Of a DNA stretch of 5,677 nt, positions 1 through 5,153 are shown piece by piece. Both the position numbers and the translations under genes were made by a program. The notes beneath the pieces were generated by a model. It was not told the origin of the DNA, did no database searches, and was given only the letters and a program-made list of their open reading frames with translations. This DNA comes from Desulfurellales bacterium (GTDB lineage: Bacteria > Campylobacterota_A > Desulfurellia > Desulfurellales > Hippeaceae). The stretch's first letter is position 1. The number at the start of each line of letters is the position of its first letter. The stretch covers positions 1-5,677 of the forward strand of contig JALTDI010000257.1 of the NCBI GenBank assembly GCA_027074255.1, read 5' to 3'.

Positions 1-1
1 T

Positions 2-625
2 GCAAATTCCGTTAAACTGCTTGTTCTTTTGACCGTGTTGGCGCTGGCCCCGTCCATATTGATTATGATGACATCTTTTACACGCATAATAGTAGTTCTT
101 GCAATATTGAGGCAGGGACTCGGAACGCAGCAGATGCCGCCCAATCAGATATTGATAGGCATAGCTTTGTTCTTGACGTTTTTTATTATGACGCCTCAGA
201 TTAACGCCATCTATCACAATGCATACGTACCATTGGAGAATAATAAGATAAGCTTGCAGGAAGCCTACAAAAGAGCGGCAGCTCCTTTAAAAGATTTTAT
301 GCTGAAACAGACACGTAAGAAAGACCTGGCTCTTTTTTTAAGGGTTTCAAAGTCAAAAAACCCAAAAGATAAAGCCGATTTATCCATGGGAGTCGTTATT
401 CCGGCTTTTATTATCAGCGAATTGAAAACGGCTTTCGAGATGGGGTTTATGATTTATATTCCTTTTTTAATTATAGATATGGTTGTTGCAAGCATCCTTA
501 TGAGTATGGGAATGATGATGCTTCCGCCTGTTATGATTTCTCTTCCCTTTAAGCTGCTTTTGTTTGTATTGGCTAATGGTTGGAATTTGGTAGTTCTGTC
601 TTTATTTAAAAGTTACCATTTGTGA
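2..625 (+). CDS. fliP: Flagellar export gate protein FliP, 5'-truncated by the window edge
   Basis: FliP is an inner-membrane subunit of the flagellar type III export gate, where it assembles with FliQ and FliR into the channel for rod, hook and filament proteins. The reading frame is open from base 2, giving 207 visible residues against about 245 for a full FliP, so the signal peptide and first residues lie upstream of the window. Family hallmarks are clear: MMTSFTRIIVVL, LGTQQMPPNQ followed by a hydrophobic segment with LFLTFF, the cytoplasmic/periplasmic stretch with AAAPLKDFMLKQTR, the signature IPAFIISELKTAFEMGF, then IPFLIIDMVVAS and a Met-rich MGMMMLPP before the last membrane segment. 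The TTG at 29 is internal, not a start, because conserved FliP sequence precedes it. The stop at 623-625 overlaps the ribosome-binding site of fliQ, so translation of the two is probably coupled. Identification is firm. Confidence 0.97.
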   Translation, partial: ANSVKLLVLLTVLALAPSILIMMTSFTRIIVVLAILRQGLGTQQMPPNQILIGIALFLTFFIMTPQINAIYHNAYVPLENNKISLQEAYKRAAAPLKDFMLKQTRKKDLALFLRVSKSKNPKDKADLSMGVVIPAFIISELKTAFEMGFMIYIPFLIIDMVVASILMSMGMMMLPPVMISLPFKLLLFVLANGWNLVVLSLFKSYHL

Positions 626-635
626 GGAGAGGCGT

Positions 636-905
636 ATGGATATCTCAACTGTAATATCTATCGGTAAAAATGCCATGGAGGTTGCTCTGCTTTTGTCTAT
701 GCCGATTCTTATAATCAGCTTGATTGCCGGTCTTTTGGTTAGTGTTTTCCAGGCGGTAACTCAAATTCAGGAGATGACATTGACTTTCATACCGAAGATT
801 ATAGCTGTGGCTATTTCATTAATTTTTATTGCCCCGTGGATGACCAAACTCATTGTGAACTATACGGTTCAGCTGTACACTTCCATACCGAACATAATAA
901 AATAA
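636..905 (+). CDS. fliQ: Flagellar export gate protein FliQ
   Basis: FliQ is a small two-helix membrane subunit of the flagellar type III export gate; family members pack as several copies around the FliP-FliR core. The 89-residue length is normal for the family. Two hydrophobic segments are visible at about residues 15-37 and 54-76, separated by the conserved loop QAVTQIQEMTLTFIPK at 39-54, which is the FliQ signature and includes the conserved Glu46 and Lys54. The ATG at 636 has a good ribosome site, AGGAG at 625-629 with a 6-base spacer, and this site includes the last base of the fliP stop codon. The 3' end is unusual in that a second TAA follows the stop immediately and the next base begins fliR, in the same frame. 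Identification is firm. Confidence 0.97.
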   Translation: MDISTVISIGKNAMEVALLLSMPILIISLIAGLLVSVFQAVTQIQEMTLTFIPKIIAVAISLIFIAPWMTKLIVNYTVQLYTSIPNIIK

Positions 906-908
906 TAA

Positions 909-1694
909 ATGGCTGACTTGATTAGTTTGGGCAGCGCACTGCCTGTTTTTTTTACGTTTTTTATTATACTTTTGAGGGTGTCGGCTGTTATTGTATTTGC
1001 TCCGATTTTTTCATCAGCTTCCATTCCGGCTCAGGTTAAGATGGCTTTTTCTTTGATTTTTGCCATTGTGCTTTATCCCGTTGTTAAACAATATATTCAC
1101 ATTACGGATTTCAGTATTTTGAATCTTGCCGTTATTGCGGTTAGAGAAACGATACTGTCTGCCGCTTTGGCTTTCTGTGTCCATTTTTTATGGGCTGGGA
1201 TTGAGCTTGGCTCTCAGCTTGTCGGATTTATGATGGGATTTTCAATAGCTAATGTGCTCAGCCCAGAAGAAAATATTCAGATATCCATACTTGCCGAATT
1301 CGAGAGCATTATGGCCATACTGATATTTCTTATAATCGATGGTCACTATATATTTATAAGGGCTATGGCAGACAGCTTTAGAATGGTGCCTGTCGGCGGC
1401 TTCATATTAAATCAAAATGTTTTTGACATCTTGAATAAATTGGCATTGATGATGTTCGGCGTAGCTTTTAAGGTTTTGGCGCCTGCTGTGATAGCTTTGA
1501 TTATAACCAATATAGTTTTCGGTATAATCGCAAGAACAATGCCTCAAATAAACATAATGATTGTAGCTTTTCCTTTGAGTATAGGAATAGGTTTATTTGC
1601 TCTTGGTATGTCTTTCAGCTTTTCGGCATACGTAATTGTAAAATACTATAACAGCGTGTTCGTCCATATATATTCTTTGCTTGGAGCGGGATGA
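909..1694 (+). CDS. fliR: Flagellar export gate protein FliR
   Basis: FliR is the single-copy membrane subunit that completes the FliPQR export gate at the base of the flagellum. The 261-residue length matches the family. Several hydrophobic segments span the protein. Family motifs include LLRVSAVIVFAPIFSS (21-36), IPAQVKMAFSL (39-49), LVGFMMGFSIANVLSP (104-119), DGHY (144-147) and the long conserved C-terminal block at about 186-230 with FKVLAPAVIALI, then MPQINIMIVAFPLSIG. The ATG at 909 follows two tandem TAA codons ending fliQ and lies in the same frame as fliQ. No purine-rich ribosome site is visible in the 20 bases upstream, so initiation probably depends on ribosomes terminating at fliQ. 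The stop TGA at 1692-1694 overlaps the flhB start codons. FliR-FlhB fusions are known in some bacteria; here the two remain separate. Confidence 0.96.
   Translation: MADLISLGSALPVFFTFFIILLRVSAVIVFAPIFSSASIPAQVKMAFSLIFAIVLYPVVKQYIHITDFSILNLAVIAVRETILSAALAFCVHFLWAGIELGSQLVGFMMGFSIANVLSPEENIQISILAEFESIMAILIFLIIDGHYIFIRAMADSFRMVPVGGFILNQNVFDILNKLALMMFGVAFKVLAPAVIALIITNIVFGIIARTMPQINIMIVAFPLSIGIGLFALGMSFSFSAYVIVKYYNSVFVHIYSLLGAG
1683..1686 (+). promoter_or_regulatory. Ribosome-binding site that decides the flhB start
   Basis: GGAG lies inside the last codons of fliR. Two in-phase ATG codons follow at 1691 and 1694 (ATGATG). The spacer from GGAG is 4 bases to the first and 7 to the second, so the second ATG is the better-spaced start. 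The fliR stop TGA (1692-1694) sits between them, which fits termination-reinitiation coupling. Confidence 0.55.
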
Positions 1695-2755
1695 TGGCTG
1701 ATGATGAGGAAAAAACCGAACAAGCGACCCCTAAAAAAAGACAGGATGCAAGAGAAAAAGGGCAGGTAGCCAAATCAGTTGAACTTAATACGGCTTTTTT
1801 GCTTGTATCGAGTTTGATTTTTTTCTATTTTACCATCAATCACTTCGGCGATTATTTTCAATATAGTTTTACGCACTTTATAGGATTATCGAGCCATTAT
1901 GAGATAACGCTCGCAAGTTTTCCCCATCTTGTTAAGGATATAACCTACGTTATGTTTGCGATGCTTTTGCCTTTTTTGATTGTTATGCTGTTTGTTTCGC
2001 TGTTTATCAATATTGTGCAGGTCGGGTTTATGATTACTCCAAAAGCAATTGAATTGAAATTTGACAAGCTGAATCCTGTAAATGGTTTTAAGAATATGTT
2101 TTCTCTCAGGTCGTTCGGCGAGATGATAAAATCCATACTAAAAGCATTGGTTATATCGTATATTCTGTATGTTTTTATTGAGGCGAAAATGTCGTATTGG
2201 TTTTCCTTGATAGATACGTCTAAGGAAATTTTGTTTTTGTCTCTTTTGAAGGGTATTTTTTTAGTCAGCGTTTATATAACCATTTTTATAATTTTTATGG
2301 CGATTTTGGATTATGTTTTTCAAAAATATAACTTTGAGAAAAGCATTAGAATGAGTCATAAAGAGATAAAAGACGAATATAAGCAGATGGAGGGTGATCC
2401 TCATATCAAACAGAGGATAAGAAGACTACAAATGGAAATGGCAAAAAGAAGAATGATGGAGGATGTCAAGGAAGCTGATGTTGTAATAACAAACCCTACG
2501 CATTATGCTATTGCGCTTAAATATGACGAGTCTGAAATGAATGCTCCGAAAGTTGTTGCAAAGGGAATGAATATGATAGCCGAAAGGATTAAGGAAATAG
2601 CAAAAGAGTATAATGTGGCGATTGTGGAGAAGCCGGAATTGGCAAGAGAACTGTATAAAAAGGTAAATATAGATAATTTTATACCCGAAGAGCTATATCA
2701 AGCCGTAGCTGAAATTCTCGCCTATGTTTATAAAACCAAAAACAGGCAGCTTTAA
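1694..2755 (+). CDS. flhB: Flagellar export switch protein FlhB
   Basis: FlhB wraps the FliPQR gate and controls which substrates the flagellar export apparatus accepts. From the ATG at 1694 it has 353 residues, a usual length; the alternative ATG at 1691 would add one Met. The N-terminus has the typical acidic-then-basic sequence DDEEKTEQATPKKR and GQVAKS. Four hydrophobic segments are visible at about 33-50, 84-111, 147-164 and 180-209. They are followed by the conserved linker MSHKEIKDEYKQMEGDP (220-236). The cytoplasmic domain carries the self-cleavage motif NPTH at 267-270 (bases 2492-2503). In this family the chain breaks between Asn and Pro, which switches export from rod/hook to filament-class proteins. 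The catalytic Asn and the rest of the motif are intact, and the domain continues through PKVVAKGMNMIAERIKEIA and EKPELARELY to a short tail with no long extension. The gene overlaps fliR by one base. It is followed by a late-gene promoter rather than by flhA within 50 bp. Confidence 0.97.
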   Translation: MADDEEKTEQATPKKRQDAREKGQVAKSVELNTAFLLVSSLIFFYFTINHFGDYFQYSFTHFIGLSSHYEITLASFPHLVKDITYVMFAMLLPFLIVMLFVSLFINIVQVGFMITPKAIELKFDKLNPVNGFKNMFSLRSFGEMIKSILKALVISYILYVFIEAKMSYWFSLIDTSKEILFLSLLKGIFLVSVYITIFIIFMAILDYVFQKYNFEKSIRMSHKEIKDEYKQMEGDPHIKQRIRRLQMEMAKRRMMEDVKEADVVITNPTHYAIALKYDESEMNAPKVVAKGMNMIAERIKEIAKEYNVAIVEKPELARELYKKVNIDNFIPEELYQAVAEILAYVYKTKNRQL

Positions 2756-2761
2756 TTAAAG
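2750..2761. repeat. 12-bp perfect palindrome over the flhB stop and the sigma-28 -35 box
   Basis: CTTTAATTAAAG reads the same on both strands. It contains the flhB stop TAA (2753-2755) and the first bases of the -35 element of the fliD promoter. A palindrome here could be a regulator site, but it is composed almost only of A and T and may be a by-product of the stop codon abutting TAAAG. It has no loop, so it is not a terminator. Confidence 0.4.
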
Positions 2762-2783
2762 TTTCTATGTTTTAATCCGATTG
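2757..2783 (+). promoter_or_regulatory. Sigma-28 (FliA) promoter for fliD-flaG-fliS
   Basis: A -35 element TAAAGTTT (2757-2764), an 11-bp spacer and a -10 element TCCGATTG (2776-2783) match the enterobacterial FliA consensus TAAAGTTT-N11-GCCGATAA: the -35 is identical, the spacing is exact and the -10 matches at 5 of 8 positions, including the CCGAT core. Transcription would start near 2790, leaving a leader of roughly 15 bases that begins just before the fliD ribosome site at 2794-2799. FliA class promoters fire after the hook-basal body is complete and the anti-sigma factor FlgM has been exported, which suits the filament cap and chaperone genes downstream. No terminator is seen between flhB and this promoter, so read-through from the gate operon is also likely. 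Confidence 0.85.
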
Positions 2784-2805
2784 AAAGTTAGAAAGGAGGG
2801 ATATT

Positions 2806-4179
2806 ATGAATTTAGGCGCAGTAAATGTCCTTGGGCTCGGCAGCGGCATGGACTTGCAGGGCTTGATAGACAAGCTCATAAATGTCGATAAAAAGCCCAT
2901 AATAATGAAGCAGACCCAAAAAATAGAATATGAATCATATTATAAAACATTTGATACTCTGGAATCAAAAATGGATACATTAATGAGCGACTCCACATCT
3001 ATGCTTACGGATATGACGGCTCAGAATGCATCTGTTAGCGACAGCGATATTGCAGATGCCAATGTGACGGGAGCACCTATTTCAGGTGTCCATAATATAA
3101 CGGTTAATTCCATAGCCCAAGGAGAAACCTGGTTGTCAACAACGAGCGTTTCATCGTTAAGTGACAGCATAAACTCATCGGGAAGCGGTAGTTTTACTTA
3201 TAAAATAGGAGATAAGGAATACAGCATAAATATAGACAATAATGTACTGTCGTCCACCCCCACAACTCTGCAGGAATTCATCAATGCGATAAATACCAAC
3301 GGCTCGGGTTTGCAGGCCACAACAATAAACAACGGAAGCGGGTATATAGTTGTTTTAAAGACGCCTCAGGGGACAACTAATGATTTAACAATAGTTAAAA
3401 ACGATACAAACTTAACATTCGGTGATAACGGAGCGGCGAATGTAGCATCAAGCGATGCAGATTTAACGATAGACGGCGTTTCTATAACATCTCATTCAAA
3501 TACACTTTCCGATAATATACCGGGTTTGGAGATAAAGCTGAAAAAGATCGGAAGTTTTTCCGTTTATGTGAATACAGATTATAACCAATTGACCAAGGAT
3601 ATGCAGAATATTGTGGATGATTACAACGATATGATGGATTATATATCAAAAAATTCCGGTTATGACGATCAAAACAACGTTGCGGATGCTTTCTTTACAA
3701 ATTCTACCGTTCAATCTGTCAAAACAACATTGGAAAACATTTTGATGAATAAGTTCGGAGGCAATGATTCTTCCATTTCCTATTTGAGTGATTTGGGAAT
3801 CAGCTTGGATAAAACAGGAAAGATGTCTTTCGATAGTGAAACGTTTCAGCAGGCCCTGCAGAATAATTTCAAAGATGTGAAAAAAGTGTTAGATGAAACA
3901 GCATCAGGGGCAAACGACGGTTTTTTGAATAAGCTGCATTCGGCTTTATCTGATATGACAAGCACTAACGGCAGTATAGAGCTTGAGAAGACCTATCTTC
4001 AAAATAGATCGGATAGTTTACAGGAGCAGATTACAGCTATGAATAAGCAGTTGGATAATGAAAGAGCTATGCTCACAATGACTTTTTCGCAGATGGACGA
4101 ATATATCGGAATGCTGAAAAGTCAAAGTGACTATATGACTCAGGTATTTGATAGTATGGATAATAACAATAAAAAATAA
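2806..4179 (+). CDS. fliD: Flagellar filament cap protein FliD (hook-associated protein 2)
   Basis: FliD is exported through the flagellar channel and forms the cap at the filament tip, where it helps each arriving flagellin fold into place. The 457-residue length is typical. The N-terminal FliD domain covers about residues 8-106 and opens with the signature LGLGSGMDLQGLIDKLI. A middle region (about 110-215) is rich in Ser, Thr, Asn, Asp and Gly and corresponds to the variable exposed domains. The C-terminal FliD domain runs from about 217 to 445, with DADLTIDGVSITSHSNTLSD, YLSDLGISLDKTGKMSFD (326-343) and a helical, coiled-coil-like end with QITAMNKQLDNERAMLTMTF and SQSDYMTQVF. There is no cleavable signal peptide and no membrane segment, as expected for a type III substrate. 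The ATG at 2806 has an excellent ribosome site, AGGAGG at 2794-2799, spacer 6. A sigma-28 promoter lies directly upstream. The stop is 15 bases before flaG. Confidence 0.96.
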   Translation: MNLGAVNVLGLGSGMDLQGLIDKLINVDKKPIIMKQTQKIEYESYYKTFDTLESKMDTLMSDSTSMLTDMTAQNASVSDSDIADANVTGAPISGVHNITVNSIAQGETWLSTTSVSSLSDSINSSGSGSFTYKIGDKEYSINIDNNVLSSTPTTLQEFINAINTNGSGLQATTINNGSGYIVVLKTPQGTTNDLTIVKNDTNLTFGDNGAANVASSDADLTIDGVSITSHSNTLSDNIPGLEIKLKKIGSFSVYVNTDYNQLTKDMQNIVDDYNDMMDYISKNSGYDDQNNVADAFFTNSTVQSVKTTLENILMNKFGGNDSSISYLSDLGISLDKTGKMSFDSETFQQALQNNFKDVKKVLDETASGANDGFLNKLHSALSDMTSTNGSIELEKTYLQNRSDSLQEQITAMNKQLDNERAMLTMTFSQMDEYIGMLKSQSDYMTQVFDSMDNNNKK

Positions 4180-4194
4180 TATCGGAGGTTAAAA

Positions 4195-4575
4195 ATGTCT
4201 GTAATGCCGCTGGGTGGAAAGATAGGCGGTAATGCCGCCGTTCTAAATCAGCAAATGGGTGAAGATAATTTAAAAATAGGAACACAAAATGTCAATGTCA
4301 AAGCAAAGAGCGCGGGCTCGGGAGAGCTTAAAGTAAAAAACATTTCACCTGATGAAATAAAGATGACAATCAGTAAGATAAACGAAAACATCGGTGTGTT
4401 GAATAAAGACGTAAAATTTGCATATAATGATACGATTAAATCGCTGGTGGTCAAGGTGGTTGATGCTAAAACAGGTAAAATCATTAGAGAAATACCGCCC
4501 AAAGAGGTTATTAATCTTCAAAAAAAACTTTCTGAGGTTGTGGGTATAATATTCGATAGCAAGGAGGTAAAATGA
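4195..4575 (+). CDS. flaG: FlaG family flagellar accessory protein
   Basis: FlaG proteins are small, poorly understood companions of the filament genes; in some species their loss changes filament length. The 126-residue length suits the family. The FlaG domain lies at about residues 56-124, with the hallmark pattern of a beta segment LVVKVVDAKTGKIIREIPP (84-102) followed by an amphipathic helix EVINLQKKLSEVVGIIFD. The first 50 residues are Gly/Asn/Lys-rich and look unstructured, as is common in FlaG. There is no signal peptide or membrane segment. The ATG at 4195 has GGAGG at 4184-4188 with a 6-base spacer, and the gene follows fliD by 15 bp, so it is co-transcribed. Its last codons contain the ribosome site of fliS, and its stop overlaps the fliS start. 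In many genomes flaG precedes fliD; here it follows. The family assignment is strong, the biochemical role uncertain. Confidence 0.92.
   Translation: MSVMPLGGKIGGNAAVLNQQMGEDNLKIGTQNVNVKAKSAGSGELKVKNISPDEIKMTISKINENIGVLNKDVKFAYNDTIKSLVVKVVDAKTGKIIREIPPKEVINLQKKLSEVVGIIFDSKEVK
4562..4567 (+). promoter_or_regulatory. Ribosome-binding site that decides the fliS start
   Basis: AGGAGG, a full Shine-Dalgarno core, is embedded in the last codons of flaG (Lys-Glu-Val-Lys). Two adjacent ATG codons follow at 4572 and 4575. The spacers are 4 and 7 bases, favouring 4575. The flaG stop TGA (4573-4575) overlaps both, the same design as the fliR-flhB junction. Confidence 0.7.
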
Positions 4576-4958
4576 TGACTTCCAATGAAGCATATAATAT
4601 GTATAAAAACGTTTTGATATCGACGACGGTTGACAAAATGCAGATAGTAGCCCTGCTGTATGAGGGTGCCTTGGGATTTGCAAAAAAAGCTTATAAGGCT
4701 ATGCAGGATGAGGAAGAAGATATAAAAACAGACAGTTTGAATAGAGTAAATGGGATACTGCTTGCTTTAAGAGATTCTCTTGATCAAAGTGCGGATAAAG
4801 AAACGGTTGAATATCTTGAGGCTCTGTACAGTTTTCTGCTGACAAAGACCATAAAGGCGAATGATAATAATGATTATGAAGAGTTTGGCATAGTGGTGCG
4901 TTATCTGAGCAAAATGGCTGAGATTTGGAATAAAGATATAATGAAAAAAGAAGAATGA
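4575..4958 (+). CDS. fliS: Flagellin export chaperone FliS
   Basis: FliS is a cytoplasmic, all-helical chaperone that binds the C-terminal end of flagellin, keeps it from polymerising and delivers it to the export gate. The product has 127 residues from the ATG at 4575 (128 from 4572), normal for the family. The N-terminal signature is visible as AYNMYKNVLISTTVDKMQIV (6-25) followed by ALLYEGALGFAKKA, corresponding to the usual Y..Y....v.Ta...l...LYdGal.....A pattern. The C-terminal helix has VVRYLSKMAEIWNKDI, matching the family's L..lr..W ending. The common TASPEQL stretch reads TTVDKMQ here, a modest departure. The gene overlaps flaG by one base and is the last of the fliD unit; a terminator-like hairpin follows. 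No flagellin gene is in the window, so its client lies elsewhere. Confidence 0.94.
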   Translation: MTSNEAYNMYKNVLISTTVDKMQIVALLYEGALGFAKKAYKAMQDEEEDIKTDSLNRVNGILLALRDSLDQSADKETVEYLEALYSFLLTKTIKANDNNDYEEFGIVVRYLSKMAEIWNKDIMKKEE

Positions 4959-4977
4959 ACTTCATATAGGCGTTAAT

Positions 4978-5005
4978 AAAAACCATTTACATTTTTTGGT
5001 TTTTT
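4978..5005 (+). terminator. Probable intrinsic terminator after fliS
   Basis: AAAAACCA (4978-4985) can pair with TGGTTTTT (4997-5004) across an 11-base loop, an 8-bp stem with two G-C pairs. The T-run at 5000-5005 forms part of the 3' arm instead of following it. It begins 19 bases after the fliS stop. The stem is weak, as often in AT-rich genomes; the position at the end of the operon supports it. Confidence 0.55.
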
Positions 5006-5028
5006 ATACTATCTTTCATACAATCTTG

Positions 5029-5049
5029 AAATTAAGAGGTCTTTAATTT
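5029..5049. repeat. AT-rich imperfect inverted repeat upstream of the sensor gene
   Basis: AAATTAAGA (5029-5037) and TCTTTAATTT (5040-5049) are near-perfect reverse complements, differing by one extra T, around a central GG. As RNA the innermost pairs cannot close a 2-base loop, so it would be a 7-bp A/T stem with a 7-base loop and no T-run, a poor terminator. As DNA it has the symmetry of a dimeric regulator site. It lies about 45 bp upstream of the -35 of the sensor promoter. The rest of the 4959-5153 gap shows no gene or structured RNA that I can support. Confidence 0.3.
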
Positions 5050-5092
5050 GCATAGATGTATATGTATTAATTTGAGCCCGCAAAGTTTAATA

Positions 5093-5121
5093 TTGATTTT
5101 TTCTAAGTTATCCATTAGAAT
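5093..5121 (+). promoter_or_regulatory. Sigma-70 type promoter for the NIT sensor gene
   Basis: TTGATT (5093-5098; 4 of 6 to TTGACA) and TAGAAT (5116-5121; 5 of 6 to TATAAT) are separated by exactly 17 bp. Transcription would start near 5128, giving a leader of about 26 bases that includes the ribosome site GGAGGT at 5140-5145. The region upstream is very A/T-rich, so chance matches are possible, but spacing and position relative to the gene are good. Confidence 0.5.
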
Positions 5122-5153
5122 ACGGAAAACATAGGATTTGGAGGTATTGCAGG

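Noticed and set aside
29..31. TTG at 29 as the start of fliP
   Set aside because: The same frame is open to base 2 and encodes conserved FliP sequence before it; the gene is simply cut by the window edge.
1945..2136. Minus-strand open frame inside flhB
   Set aside because: It lies opposite well-conserved FlhB codons, resembles no family and has no supporting ribosome site that I can see.
3489..3515. TCCGATAA inside fliD as an internal FliA promoter
   Set aside because: The -10 word is good, but the bases 11 bp upstream (ATCTCATT) do not resemble TAAAGTTT.
4073..4986. Several minus-strand open frames opposite fliD, flaG and fliS
   Set aside because: All are antisense to recognised genes, overlap each other in different frames and have low-complexity translations without motifs.
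5074..5090. GAGCCCGCAAAG as part of a cyclic-di-GMP (GEMM) riboswitch
   Set aside because: Only a short resemblance to the GCAAAG core; the paired stems and tetraloop of that riboswitch are absent, and the site lies upstream of the likely transcript start.
5081..5107. Possible sigma-28 promoter upstream of the NIT sensor (CAAAGTTT)
   Set aside because: The -35-like word is good, but at the required 11-bp spacing the -10 reads TTTCTAAG with no CCGAT core.
5138..5152. Possible sigma-54 promoter (TTGGAGGTATTGCA)
   Set aside because: Only 7 bp lie between GG and GC instead of 10, and the site coincides with the ribosome-binding site.
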